NCBI GenBank assembly: GCA_016186205.1
Contig: JACPMA010000008.1
Span: 25,805-89,804, forward strand
DNA length: 64,000 bases
Source: Candidatus Peregrinibacteria bacterium
Lineage (GTDB): Bacteria; Patescibacteriota; Gracilibacteria; UBA1369; UM-FILTER-53-11
Direction: 5' to 3'
Part shown: positions 38,285-47,990 of the stretch, piece after piece
Layout of the letters: each line of letters begins with the position of its first letter
How positions within the stretch are numbered: position 1 is the stretch's first letter
Notes under the pieces: model-generated
Database searches by the model: none
The model's input: only the letters and a program-made list of their open reading frames with translations
Told to the model about the DNA's origin: nothing
Translations under genes and position numbers: made by a program

Positions 38285-39462
38285 ATTTGCAATGAAAGTT
38301 CTCGTAGGGCTTCCAAAGAAAGCGGCGCGTTTTGAATCTTTGAAAGCGCTCTTTTTATAAAATCGTACATTCCCAAGAATGAAATTTCTCCGGCGATGAA
38401 TTTTTTAACCGCAATTTCGTCGGCCATACAGAAAACCGCAGGAAGAATGCCGCCTGCTTGCAAAACTTCGTAAGCTAATTTCGGGCCTTCAAATAAAGAA
38501 AAGTCCGGTTTCTCAAATGTCAGCGTTTGTTGCGTGACATCGAGATGCGAAGGCGCTCGCTTCGCTCGCGCAGGATAAAAAAGCGCATGCGAAATAGGAA
38601 TGCGCATATCCGGCTGACTCAAAATTGCCGCCGTATTCCCATCAATAAATTGTACGAATGAATGAACAATGCTTTGGCGATGAATCACTGCTTCGATTTT
38701 TTCAGCCGGAATATCAAACAGCCAGCGCGTCTCGATAATTTCGAATGCTTTATTCATAAGCGTCGCACTGTCTATAGACACTTTTTCGCCCATTTTCCAT
38801 GTCGGATGTTTGATAGCTTGCGCTGCCGTAACTTTTTCAAGCTCCTCGCGTTTCCATTTCCAAAACGGCCCGCCTGACGCTGTGAGGATAATTTTTTCAA
38901 TGTTCTGTTTGTGGGGAAACCTACGGTTTCCCCCCTCTAAGCCGGCGTTCGCCGGCTCCCCCCTTCCCTTAGTCCGCTCGGATTGGGAACCCACGAGACC
39001 CAATCCTCGCTTTTCCAAATTACTATGTTTATTTCCTATCATCTGCCAAATCGCATTCATCTCTGAATCAATCGGCAAAATTTGCGCGCCGGTTTCGCCG
39101 GCCAACTTTATAATCAGTTCGCCGGCCATAACAAGCGACTCTTTATTCGCAAGCGCAATGGTTTTGCCGACTTTTACAGCGGCATATGTCGGCATCAATC
39201 CGGCGGAACCGGTAAGAGCATTCACGATAAGATCGGCATCGGCTGTCTGTGCAAGCGACATCAATGCTTCCTGCGGATTTTCGCTGAAAGAAGTTTGCAC
39301 TACATATTTTGGACGAAATTCCCGAACCTGCCGTTCAAATAAATCCGTATTCTCATGAGCAGAAAGTCCGAGAACTTGAATTTCGTCCGGATTCGCCCGG
39401 ATAACATCAAGCGTCTGCGTCCCGATCGAACCAGTAGATCCTAAAATTATAATCTTCTTCAT
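38281..39462 (-). CDS. dxr: 1-deoxy-D-xylulose 5-phosphate reductoisomerase with in-frame repeat-encoded insertion
   Basis: ILGSTGSIGTQTLDVI, ANKESLVMAGELI, PIDSEMNAIWQ, ILTASGGPFW, HPTWKMGEKVSIDSATLMNKAFEIIE. Confidence 0.95.
   Translation of the reverse strand: MKKIIILGSTGSIGTQTLDVIRANPDEIQVLGLSAHENTDLFERQVREFRPKYVVQTSFSENPQEALMSLAQTADADLIVNALTGSAGLMPTYAAVKVGKTIALANKESLVMAGELIIKLAGETGAQILPIDSEMNAIWQMIGNKHSNLEKRGLGLVGSQSERTKGRGEPANAGLEGGNRRFPHKQNIEKIILTASGGPFWKWKREELEKVTAAQAIKHPTWKMGEKVSIDSATLMNKAFEIIETRWLFDIPAEKIEAVIHRQSIVHSFVQFIDGNTAAILSQPDMRIPISHALFYPARAKRAPSHLDVTQQTLTFEKPDFSLFEGPKLAYEVLQAGGILPAVFCMADEIAVKKFIAGEISFLGMYDFIKRALSKIQNAPLSLEALRELSLQI
38911..39006. repeat. Palindromic repeat copy 2, inside dxr
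   Basis: GGATTGGG-AACCCACGAGA-CCCAATCC hairpin, AGCCGGCG-GTT-CGCCGGCT-type central hairpin and GGGGAAACC-TAC-GGTTTCCCC hairpin; 96 bp = 32 codons. Confidence 0.9.
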
Positions 39463-39464
39463 AT

Positions 39465-39499
39465 TTATTACCCGTTACCGGTTACTCGTTACTCGTTAC
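39465..39499. repeat. Imperfect heptamer tandem repeat (5 x 7 bp) at the ispG 3' end / dxr leader
   Basis: TTATTAC CCGTTAC CGGTTAC TCGTTAC TCGTTAC. Confidence 0.9.
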
Positions 39500-40579
39500 C
39501 ATTTTCATAAATTCATCGACTAATTTATCCTCTGCCACCCACTTCACAACTTTTCCTTTGCGAAAAATCACACCCTGCTTCCTTCCGCCGGCAATTCCCC
39601 AATCCGCTTCGCGCGCTTCGCCGGGCCCGTTTACCACGCATCCCATGACAGAAACTTTTATAGGCTTCCCGATCTTTATAAGTCGCGACTCGATTTCCTT
39701 TACGTGTTTGATGAGATCGATTTCAATACGGCCGCATGTCGGACACGAAATCACTTCCGGTTCCTTTGTATATAAATGGAGCGATTTTAAAATCTGCTTA
39801 CAAACTTTTATTTCTTCCACTGGATCTGCAGAAATGGATACGCGAATTGTGTCGCCAATGCCTTGGAGTAAAAGCGCGCCAATCCCGACAGCGCTTTTTA
39901 TACTTCCGTACGGCGGCAAACCGGCTTCGGTAATTCCTAAATGAAACGGGTAATCGCACTGAAGCGCAAGAAGCTGGTAGGCCCGCACTGTTTCCGGCAC
40001 GTCTGAACTTTTTAAAGAAATAACAAAATTCGTAAATTCATATTTTTCAAAAATTTTAATCCAATCGAGCGCAGATTCTGTGAGCGCTTCCGGACTCGGA
40101 CGGCCATATTTATCCCACAATCGCTGCTCAAGCGATCCGGCATTTACGCCAAGCCGCATGGCCACACCGCATCGCTTCGCTTCGCGCAAAATCTGCGCCA
40201 TGCGATCCTCGCCGCCTATATTTCCAGGGTTGATGCGAATTTTATCCGCGCCTTGTTTTATGGATTCCAGCGCAAGCCGATAATCAAAATGAATATCCGC
40301 CACAAGAGGAATGTGAATTTTTGATTTGATCGCCGGAATATTAGCCGCTGCTTCAAAATTCGGCACGGCTATCCGAACCATTTCGCACTCTTCTTTTTCT
40401 AGCCCCAAGATTTGCGCAACAGTCGCATCCACATCTTCCGTACGCGTAGAACACATTGATTGAATTATGACAGGAAAATCGCCACCAGTGGAAAGCGAGC
40501 CGACTTTAACGGTTCGAGTTTTTCTTCGAGGAATAATCATAGGCACTTTATTATGCACCTCGAAGCTTGACTTACTCAA
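39482..40579 (-). CDS. ispG: 4-hydroxy-3-methylbut-2-enyl diphosphate synthase
   Basis: VGSLSTGGDFPVIIQSMCST, DIHFDYRLALE, RINPGNIGG, SCPTCGRIEIDL, VMGCVVNGPGEAREAD. Confidence 0.96.
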   Translation of the reverse strand: MSKSSFEVHNKVPMIIPRRKTRTVKVGSLSTGGDFPVIIQSMCSTRTEDVDATVAQILGLEKEECEMVRIAVPNFEAAANIPAIKSKIHIPLVADIHFDYRLALESIKQGADKIRINPGNIGGEDRMAQILREAKRCGVAMRLGVNAGSLEQRLWDKYGRPSPEALTESALDWIKIFEKYEFTNFVISLKSSDVPETVRAYQLLALQCDYPFHLGITEAGLPPYGSIKSAVGIGALLLQGIGDTIRVSISADPVEEIKVCKQILKSLHLYTKEPEVISCPTCGRIEIDLIKHVKEIESRLIKIGKPIKVSVMGCVVNGPGEAREADWGIAGGRKQGVIFRKGKVVKWVAEDKLVDEFMKMVTSNE

Positions 40580-40595
40580 GCCTTTTCCATAAGAT
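40567..40595 (+). promoter_or_regulatory. Sigma70-like promoter of the infC-rpmI-rplT operon
   Basis: TTGACT - 17 bp - TAAGAT. Confidence 0.6.
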
Positions 40596-40621
40596 AACCC
40601 TGCTCTTAACCCTTTTGAAGT

Positions 40622-41131
40622 ATTTCAAAATACTTTCGCACGAACGACAGAATCCGCACACCGACCATCCGGCTCATCGATGAAAATGACGAGCAGATAG
40701 GAATCGTGGCGCGCGAAAAAGGGCTTGAAATGGCTCGGGCAAAGGAGCTCGACCTCGTGGAGGTTGCGCCTAATGCAGCGCCTCCGGTATGTAAAATCAT
40801 GGATTTCGGGAAGTTTTTGTACCGGCAAAAAAAGCAGGAACAAAAACAGAAGAAATCGCAGAAACAAGGCGAAGTGAAAGGCATCCGGCTCTCCATGCGG
40901 ACGGATACGCATGACCTTGAAGTTAAAGCGGAGAAGGCAAAAATGTTTCTGAAGGAGCGGAATCTTGTAAAGGTGGCGATGATTCTTCGGGGCCGCGAAC
41001 TCGCCCATATGGATCTTGCGCGCAACAAAATGAAAGTTTTCTCGGATATGCTTCTCGACACAGGAAAAATTGAGGAGATGCCGAAAAAACAGGGGCACAA
41101 TCTCATTATGATGATTACGCCGAAGCAATAA
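40622..41131 (+). CDS. infC: Translation initiation factor IF-3, probable AUU start
   Basis: In-frame N-terminus ISKYFRTNDRIRTPTIRLIDENDEQIGIVAREKGLEMARAKELDLVEVAPNAAPPVCKIMDFGKF; no ATG/GTG/TTG between the upstream stop and conserved NDRIR. Confidence 0.9.
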   Translation: MSKYFRTNDRIRTPTIRLIDENDEQIGIVAREKGLEMARAKELDLVEVAPNAAPPVCKIMDFGKFLYRQKKQEQKQKKSQKQGEVKGIRLSMRTDTHDLEVKAEKAKMFLKERNLVKVAMILRGRELAHMDLARNKMKVFSDMLLDTGKIEEMPKKQGHNLIMMITPKQ

Positions 41132-41141
41132 TAAAAGATTT

Positions 41142-41339
41142 ATGAAATTGAAATCACATAGCGGTACAAAGAAACGCGTAAAAATTTCCGGACGCGGAAA
41201 AATTTTGTTCCGAAAACCGGCAAAACAACACCTCCTTATCAATAAGAGCAAACGGCAAAAAGCGTTTCAAAATCCGGGCAAACTTGCGCATCCGTCTGAT
41301 GTAGAAAAGATAAAACGATTATTGCCTACATCTTTTTAA
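41142..41339 (+). CDS. rpmI: 50S ribosomal protein L35
   Basis: MKLKSHSGTKKRVKISGRGKILFRKPAKQHLL, position after infC. Confidence 0.95.
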   Translation: MKLKSHSGTKKRVKISGRGKILFRKPAKQHLLINKSKRQKAFQNPGKLAHPSDVEKIKRLLPTSF

Positions 41340-41349
41340 TTAAAATTTT

Positions 41350-41694
41350 ATGCGTGTCAAAGGCGGTGTCGTAACAAAAAGACGCCACAAAAAAATCTTG
41401 AAGCAAGCGAAGGGCTATCGCGATAAGCGTTCCAATGTTTGGAGTTTGGCGCGGCGAGCAGTCATGATCGCAGGCAAACAAGCTTTCATCGGCCGCAAAC
41501 TTAAAAAACGCGATTTTCGGAGCTTATGGATATCGCGTCTCAATGCGGCGCTCAAAATGCATGGTCTTTCCTATAATCGGTTTATATACGCGCTTACGCG
41601 CAAGCGCGTGGGGCTGAATCGAAAAATGCTCTCGGAGCTGGCGATTCAGGAACCGAAAGTGTTTGAGGAAGTGGTGAAATTTGTAAAGGCTTAG
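41350..41694 (+). CDS. rplT: 50S ribosomal protein L20
   Basis: MRVKGGVVTKRRHKKILKQAKGYRDKRSNVWSLARRAVMIAGKQAFIGRKLKKRDFRSLWISRLNAA. Confidence 0.97.
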   Translation: MRVKGGVVTKRRHKKILKQAKGYRDKRSNVWSLARRAVMIAGKQAFIGRKLKKRDFRSLWISRLNAALKMHGLSYNRFIYALTRKRVGLNRKMLSELAIQEPKVFEEVVKFVKA

Positions 41695-41755
41695 ACTCCC
41701 TAAGTGCACCATTTGAGCGAGGCTCATCCTGATGTCCTTTTTAAGCATTTTTCAC

Positions 41756-41779
41756 TTTGTACTGATATGCCAGTACAAA
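41756..41779. repeat. Perfect 9-bp-stem hairpin TTTGTACTG-ATATGC-CAGTACAAA downstream of rplT
   Basis: Read directly. Confidence 0.85.
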
Positions 41780-41862
41780 TGAGAAAATGACGAGAAAGGC
41801 ACCACGCCACCTTCGGCAAACAAAATGGTATATAGATTAACAGATTGGTGCGCCCTTTGGGC

Positions 41863-42135
41863 TTACCTAATCGAAAAATCCGGGAAGTTTTCGAGCTGAT
41901 CGCGCCACTCTACTGCGACATTTTTTACATGCGCGCTATCCGGGCCATCCCAGCACCAAGTGACAAAATGCTGCAATCGATCTTCTTCGCCTTGTGCAAC
42001 GGCTTCAACGCCGCCGTCTAAAGTATTTCGAACCCAACCCGTAAGTCCAAGCTTTCGTCCTTTCTCACAAGTTTCAGCGCGAAAAAAGACGCCCTGCACT
42101 TTTCCGGATATTTTTACATGCACCTGTTTTTTCAT
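41863..42135 (-). CDS. acyP: Acylphosphatase
   Basis: VHVKISGKVQGVFFRAETCEKGRKLGLTGWVRNTLDGGVEAVAQG. Confidence 0.95.
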   Translation of the reverse strand: MKKQVHVKISGKVQGVFFRAETCEKGRKLGLTGWVRNTLDGGVEAVAQGEEDRLQHFVTWCWDGPDSAHVKNVAVEWRDQLENFPDFSIR

Positions 42136-42741
42136 TCAATCTATATATGGCAAAACTTGAACGACTACACTTTCCATAATTACATCTTCAAGCGGAACGT
42201 CATCCGAATCCCGCTTAACATTTGCAATAACATCAACAACGTCTAATCCTTCAAATGCTTGTCCAAAAACCGTGTACTGTCCATCCAAACTTGAAACGCC
42301 GTTTTTATTCTGCACAATGAAAAATTGGCTTGTAGCGCTGTTTAAATCCCCGCCTCTACGTGCCATAGAAACCGCGCCGCGGATATGTTTGAGCTTGTCG
42401 GAAATTTCTGCTTTGAGCGTTGTGCCGGAACCTTTATATGTTTCCCCGCCGGTACCGGTTCCAAGCGGATCGCCTCCCTGAATCATAAAATCCGGAATAA
42501 CGCGGTGAAATTTCAGGCCGTTATAAAAACCTTTTTTGGCGAGTTCGGTAAAATTTTTGACCGTCTCGGGCGCAAATTGCGGAAAAAACTGGATTTTGAT
42601 CACCCCTTTATTGGTTTTTATCACAGCTATTCTTTCACCGGATCTCGGCGGAGCTTTTTGATCAAAATTCATAGATTGTTTCGAGCCGCACGCGGTTATA
42701 GCAGATAAAACGAGAATGATAGCAAGTAACCGGAATTTCAT
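42136..42741 (-). CDS. Cyclophilin-type peptidyl-prolyl isomerase, probable lipoprotein
   Basis: Lipobox ITAC; FHRVIPDFMIQGGDPLGTGTGG, SQFFIVQNK; start trimmed to MKFRLLAII. Confidence 0.92.
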   Translation of the reverse strand: MKFRLLAIILVLSAITACGSKQSMNFDQKAPPRSGERIAVIKTNKGVIKIQFFPQFAPETVKNFTELAKKGFYNGLKFHRVIPDFMIQGGDPLGTGTGGETYKGSGTTLKAEISDKLKHIRGAVSMARRGGDLNSATSQFFIVQNKNGVSSLDGQYTVFGQAFEGLDVVDVIANVKRDSDDVPLEDVIMESVVVQVLPYID

Positions 42742-42764
42742 AGATATGGCTGTATAATACATAC

Positions 42765-44048
42765 GTGCTGTCATTGAAACAATATGCAAAACGACGCGTG
42801 GAATTATTGCTCGCGCGGCTTGTGAAGCGAAAATTAAAACGCACGCAACCAACCGTCATCGGTATTACCGGATCTTTTGGAAAAACCAGCACAAAAGAGG
42901 CTGTGTATGAAGTCTTGAAAACGCGCTGGCGCGTGTACAGAAACGCAAAAAGCCTCAATACGGAAATCGGCTTGCTCCTTGCCGTTTTGGAACAATCATC
43001 CGGCTTTCGTTCGCCTATTAAATGGATAAAAGTTTTTAGCGGCGCGCTCTGGAATGCTTTCTTTTCGGAAAAACATGATTTTCTTATTTTGGAATATGGC
43101 GTAGACAAACCGGGGGATATTCAACATCTTTTATCAATAGCAAAACCGCATATAAGCATCATCACACATATTGCGGCCGTGCACCAAGACGAAGGGCAAT
43201 TTAAAAATGCCGAGGAAGTTTTTGAGGAAAAAAAGAAACTCGCGACGTGTCTTGAAAAAACCGACATGGCTATTCTAAACGACGCTGATCCGTTTTTAAA
43301 AAAACTTACTGGAAAACTTAAGGCAAAAACATTTTGGTTTAATGGACTTGCCGGCAACGCAGATCTTTCGGCGGATAATTTGAAAAACACAGCACGCGGA
43401 TTTTCCGCAACGCTTCATCATGCCGAACAAAAACTGCATGCGCAGTTTCCTGTAGCCGGTGCATATCACATCGATGTTTTTTTACCGGCATTGCTATGCG
43501 GAATGCTCCACGGCATTTCTTTGAAGGAAGGCGTAGCGGCACTTCAAAATTTTCATCTTCCGCCTGGACGCATGTCGATTATTGAAGGGAAACAGGGTTC
43601 AACCCTTCTCGATTCCACTTATAATGCATCACCGGAAACCATGAAGCAGGCGCTTCAACTCCTCCATGATTTCCCTGGAAAAAGAAAAAAGGCGGTTCTT
43701 GGAAATATGAATGAACTTGGCGAATTTTCGCCGCACGGCCACGCTGATATCGGGAATCATATTGGAGTATGGCTTGATCAGTTGATAATCGTAGGCTCCC
43801 AGGCGGCGCTTATTGCCGAGCAGGCCTTGAAAAATGGCTTTCCAAAGACTAGAATAAAAATCCTCTTCAATGCTGAAGAGGCGGCGCATGCATTGAGCAC
43901 GAATCTTTCCAAGGGCGATGTGGTGCTGCTCAAAGGCTCTCAAAACAAAGTGCGCCTCGAGCGGGCCGTAAAACTTCTTATGGCGCATACGGAGCAGGCG
44001 AAAACACTTCTCTGCCGCCAGGAACACGAATGGCAACATTATGAATAA
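42765..44048 (+). CDS. MurF-like Mur ligase
   Basis: GTG start; VIGITGSFGKTSTKEAV, LLDSTYNASPETMKQAL, LGNMNELGEFS, DVVLLKGSQNKVRLERAV. Confidence 0.88.
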   Translation: MLSLKQYAKRRVELLLARLVKRKLKRTQPTVIGITGSFGKTSTKEAVYEVLKTRWRVYRNAKSLNTEIGLLLAVLEQSSGFRSPIKWIKVFSGALWNAFFSEKHDFLILEYGVDKPGDIQHLLSIAKPHISIITHIAAVHQDEGQFKNAEEVFEEKKKLATCLEKTDMAILNDADPFLKKLTGKLKAKTFWFNGLAGNADLSADNLKNTARGFSATLHHAEQKLHAQFPVAGAYHIDVFLPALLCGMLHGISLKEGVAALQNFHLPPGRMSIIEGKQGSTLLDSTYNASPETMKQALQLLHDFPGKRKKAVLGNMNELGEFSPHGHADIGNHIGVWLDQLIIVGSQAALIAEQALKNGFPKTRIKILFNAEEAAHALSTNLSKGDVVLLKGSQNKVRLERAVKLLMAHTEQAKTLLCRQEHEWQHYE

Positions 44049-44118
44049 AATCCTAAATTTAAAATTCGGATTTTAAATTTCATTCGTCATTAGTAATTAG
44101 TAATTCGTCATTCACTAT

Positions 44119-45027
44119 ATGTACTATCACTGGAATGTTATCGGCCATCAAAAAGAACTTGCGCAGCTTGAGAGCGATTTTCAAACTGAAAATATTCCGC
44201 ATGCTTATCTTTTTGTAGGACCGGAGAAAATCGGAAAGTTTCGAATTGCAAAATCGGTCGCCGGAATTCTTCAATGCCCGAGCAATTTTTGCCATACTTG
44301 CCCGACGTGCGTCCAAATCGAGAAAAAATGCCATCCGGATACCATCGAACTTGAGGATGACGGCGAATCCATAAAAATCGACGCGGTGCGCGATATCATC
44401 GCACGGCTCAATATGACGGGCCAAAGCCGATATAAAATTTTCCTTATTCAAAATATCGGGCGCCTGACGGACGAAGCAGGAAATTGCTTACTCAAAACTC
44501 TCGAGGAGCCGCCGGGAAAAACACTTTTCCTTTTTACGGCCGGCCAACTGAAAGATATTATGCCGACGGTTGCATCCCGTATGCGCATAGTGCAATTCAG
44601 AAAACTTCAGGATGAAGTGCTTCGCGCCGCTCTAAAAGAAATGTTTGCTGATGCCGATCAAGATATGCTTAATCAAGCAGTGCTTCTTTCGCTTGGAAGA
44701 AGCGGAAAAGCGATTCAGCTTTTGCGCGACCCGGAAGCATTCCAAGAAGTACGCGACCTTTATCGGCTCATTCAATTTCTTGATGAAAAAGCGACTCCGG
44801 CTAACCGCTTTGTGGCTCTTCAGGAAATTATTCAAGATCCGCAAAAAATGCGAAACTTTTTATCGCTCCTCGTGCATTACTTCCGCCAAAAAATGTTTGA
44901 CGCGCCTTCTGCGGCGAAAAAATATGCGGCGATCGATATTATTTCTGAAATCCACCGCGTGATGAATCTCGCAAGCCGCAATATTAATCCTCGGCTCCTC
45001 ATGGAAAATCTCATGCTCAAATTATGA
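44119..45027 (+). CDS. holB: DNA polymerase III delta' subunit
   Basis: IPHAYLFVGPEKIGKFRIAKSVA, CHTCPTCVQIEKKCHPD zinc cluster, LLKTLEEPPGKTLFLF. Confidence 0.9.
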   Translation: MYYHWNVIGHQKELAQLESDFQTENIPHAYLFVGPEKIGKFRIAKSVAGILQCPSNFCHTCPTCVQIEKKCHPDTIELEDDGESIKIDAVRDIIARLNMTGQSRYKIFLIQNIGRLTDEAGNCLLKTLEEPPGKTLFLFTAGQLKDIMPTVASRMRIVQFRKLQDEVLRAALKEMFADADQDMLNQAVLLSLGRSGKAIQLLRDPEAFQEVRDLYRLIQFLDEKATPANRFVALQEIIQDPQKMRNFLSLLVHYFRQKMFDAPSAAKKYAAIDIISEIHRVMNLASRNINPRLLMENLMLKL

Positions 45028-45770
45028 CAACCGTTACCCTTATTATCGTTTTATTTTGCGCAGCAGCGCTTGTGGTTCTTTTTCGAAAAAAAGCCTCGGC
45101 GCTCAAGAAAAAACAAACCATCCGGCGCCTCACGACAGGTGTTGAAAAAATACCGGCGCCCTCTAGGCCTGACGAACCGGATGAAACCGCACCGCCTGCG
45201 TCTGATGTGGACTATTCAGAAGTAAACCGTACATACCGTATCGCCGATATGCATTTTGCGCGCGGCGATTTTGAAGAAGCTGAAAAATGGTTTATCCGCG
45301 TGCTTGCAAGGCACGAGCAGCATCCGGAAGCGCTTAACCGTCTCGGCGTAATTTACATCCAGCAAAATAATCCGCATCGTGCGGAAATTCTTTACCGAAA
45401 ACTTTTCGCCATCACGCAAAAAGAACCGGCATATTATGCAAACTACGGACGCTGCCTCTACAATCAAGGCCGGCTTCATGAAGCGCTGGAAGCTTATGAA
45501 AATGCGGTAAAACTTGATGCTACTCGGCCGGCTCGTTTTGTAAGCATCGGCCAAATTTATTATGAACAAAAAGAATTTGTGAAAGCGCTTGCTTATTTTT
45601 TAAAAGCGCTTGATCTTGATCCGCAAAATATCGGATATCTTTCTGTGGCAGCCGAGCTTGCGCGCGAAGCGGGGGATTTTGAACGCGCGCACCGAAGTTT
45701 GAAAAAAATCCTCGAGCTTGATCCGTATAATGAGGACGCAAAAAGGAAACTCACAGAATTGCAGATCTAG
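45024..45770 (+). CDS. TPR-repeat membrane protein
   Basis: N-terminal TM and several TPR units (ALNRLGVIYIQQNNPHRAEILYRKLF etc.). Confidence 0.82.
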   Translation: MTTVTLIIVLFCAAALVVLFRKKASALKKKQTIRRLTTGVEKIPAPSRPDEPDETAPPASDVDYSEVNRTYRIADMHFARGDFEEAEKWFIRVLARHEQHPEALNRLGVIYIQQNNPHRAEILYRKLFAITQKEPAYYANYGRCLYNQGRLHEALEAYENAVKLDATRPARFVSIGQIYYEQKEFVKALAYFLKALDLDPQNIGYLSVAAELAREAGDFERAHRSLKKILELDPYNEDAKRKLTELQI

Positions 45771-45791
45771 GTTTCCTGACTAACCAAGTAT

Positions 45792-47582
45792 TTATTCAAA
45801 CGGATTAGTATTTTCCGTAAGCCCTTTATTTTCACCTTCTGCGCTCACTTCACCGCCAACAAGATATTTTGCAGGCACTGCTTTATAGCGGCTGTAAATT
45901 TCTTCCTTCGCGGTTTCACCGTTTTTTGTGACATACCGATACCATAAAGAATCAAATCCGCCGTGCGGTTTCTCGACTTGTTTTTTCTCGCCTGGCGCAA
46001 GATCTTTATCCGGAACTAAAAGGGCTTCTGCCGGCGCAGAGCGTTTATTTGAAATTGTCGGCCCTTCCATAACAACTTTTCTGCCGTCGTTTGTGCCATA
46101 AAATTTAAAATATGCATGATCGCCGTCAACGTATGACTGTATAACTATGCTGCCCGGCGTGTCGTTGAGAAATTTTAGGTCGCGCGATGGCGGATAAATG
46201 GTCGCATCAAGGCCGTGGCCGCCGACTTGCGCATAATACGTCACGGCATAGGAATGCGGCCAGCGTTCAACGACCGGCAGACCGGTATACATAATGGCGC
46301 GGAACATCGTGGAAGAAACTTGGCACAGTCCGCCTCCAAATTCTGGAATGGTGCCTTCCGGCTTAATCACAAGTTCTTTTCTATAGCCGGTTGAACCATC
46401 CACAGGGCCGAGATTATCATTAAAAGAAAAAGTACTTCCTTGCGGAACAATAAGTCCGTTAAATTTCGCAATTCCGACGCCGATATTATGTTTGCGATTC
46501 TTGGGCGAGCCTTCAAATTTTGTATGGCCAACGCCGATAAGTTCAGAAATGCCAAGTTCGTTCAGGTCCTGCGCAACTTCAACCTTTGGAAAGACGACTT
46601 TCAGCGGAATTTCGATTTCTTCTTTTTGTTCTGCAATGGCAAGATTGGCCAGCGTGAGGAGCCGTTCGCGCTCAATGGCGCGGCCGTCAACTGCACGGCC
46701 GTCAAATTGAATACTTCCGTTTTCATCGCGAAAAATACGGACATTTTCCGGCGCCTGTTCCAGCTCCGATGCTGTATTTTGCAAAAACCGCGAAAACGCA
46801 ACAGGCTCCCATTGGAGCGAAAACGGCAGCTGTCCTTCGGCGACCTTATATGGCTTTCGGTCCAAAACGATCCATTCCGGATGTTTTTCAAAATTCGCCT
46901 CCCATTTTTGCTTTTCAAAAAGGAGCGTAAGTTTTTTTGGGAAACTTTTTTGTATTTCGACTTCGTGGGCTTGAAGATCGGCTGCGGAAACATCCGGTTT
47001 TGATTCCCGAAAATCCACTACGAGCGGCTGGTGTTCAAGAAAAGTTATTTGCTGGCGGATTTGATGAATAAAAGGTTCGAGATTCGGCGTAACTCCGACT
47101 TCGGCTTCACGGATTTTTATCTTTTTTCCATTAAGCTCAAAATACGCATTGCGAGCCTTGGGAATATTCGGAAATTTTTCTTCAATAACTCGGAGCAGTT
47201 CCGGTTTTTCAATAGGAATGTTCGGGGCGACGCGCTGCCCGGCAACGCTCCATACAATGAGTTCAAGATTTGAAATATTATTGGCAAACGGAATATTCTG
47301 TAAAAGAATCGATTCGTTTACTTGAATTCCAAAATCCTTGAGCATAACGGACTGCACTTCTCCGCGGGCGCCCAAAGAAAAAGGCTGCTCAAGAAACGTC
47401 TGCAATTTCTGGCGGATGGTTTCGCGTGCTTCGTCGCGCGTCATTCCGCCAAGCGCCAAATCGCCGAGCACGGTGCGCGGAATTACAAGATCTCTCCTTT
47501 TAAAAAGATCCAGCGCAAGCGCTGCGCTGGAAAGAAGAATGATGGAAACGATACTCACGGCTAGCCCGAAAATGGCTTTCAT
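45792..47582 (-). CDS. VanW family protein
   Basis: GGGLCQVSSTMFRAIMYTGLPVVERWPHSYAVTYY; peptidoglycan-binding-like domains upstream. Confidence 0.9.
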   Translation of the reverse strand: MKAIFGLAVSIVSIILLSSAALALDLFKRRDLVIPRTVLGDLALGGMTRDEARETIRQKLQTFLEQPFSLGARGEVQSVMLKDFGIQVNESILLQNIPFANNISNLELIVWSVAGQRVAPNIPIEKPELLRVIEEKFPNIPKARNAYFELNGKKIKIREAEVGVTPNLEPFIHQIRQQITFLEHQPLVVDFRESKPDVSAADLQAHEVEIQKSFPKKLTLLFEKQKWEANFEKHPEWIVLDRKPYKVAEGQLPFSLQWEPVAFSRFLQNTASELEQAPENVRIFRDENGSIQFDGRAVDGRAIERERLLTLANLAIAEQKEEIEIPLKVVFPKVEVAQDLNELGISELIGVGHTKFEGSPKNRKHNIGVGIAKFNGLIVPQGSTFSFNDNLGPVDGSTGYRKELVIKPEGTIPEFGGGLCQVSSTMFRAIMYTGLPVVERWPHSYAVTYYAQVGGHGLDATIYPPSRDLKFLNDTPGSIVIQSYVDGDHAYFKFYGTNDGRKVVMEGPTISNKRSAPAEALLVPDKDLAPGEKKQVEKPHGGFDSLWYRYVTKNGETAKEEIYSRYKAVPAKYLVGGEVSAEGENKGLTENTNPFE

Positions 47583-47688
47583 CCAAGCGTAAGCGTAGCG
47601 AAACGCTTTTTATAAAATAAGAGAGGATTGCATTGCTGCATCAATCATATCATACGCAAGTGTGTATTTTTTATTACAGGCGAGCGGT

Positions 47689-47988
47689 TTATTCTTTCTC
47701 TTCCGGAAATTCGAGAGTTGCTTTCGGCATTGGTTCGTCGGTTTTTTTGCGGCGGAAAAGCCAACGGAAAAATCCCCGGCCTTTTTTGAGCTGATATTTT
47801 GCGCTCTGAAAAGTCTCACGGTGATCGCGGATAAAATCTTGCCCTTTCTGCTTGATAATCTCGCGCGTCTCCTTGCCTTTGCGCGGCGCAAGCGTGAGCC
47901 CCAGCACGGAACCGATGGCTCCGCCGAGAATAATTCCCATCACGAGCTTGTCTATCTTCTTCCCTATTTTTTTATCTTCTTCGCCCAT
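47689..47988 (-). CDS. YtxH-like protein
   Basis: GIILGGAIGSVLGLTLAPRKGKETREII. Confidence 0.8.
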   Translation of the reverse strand: MGEEDKKIGKKIDKLVMGIILGGAIGSVLGLTLAPRKGKETREIIKQKGQDFIRDHRETFQSAKYQLKKGRGFFRWLFRRKKTDEPMPKATLEFPEEKE

Positions 47989-47990
47989 AA

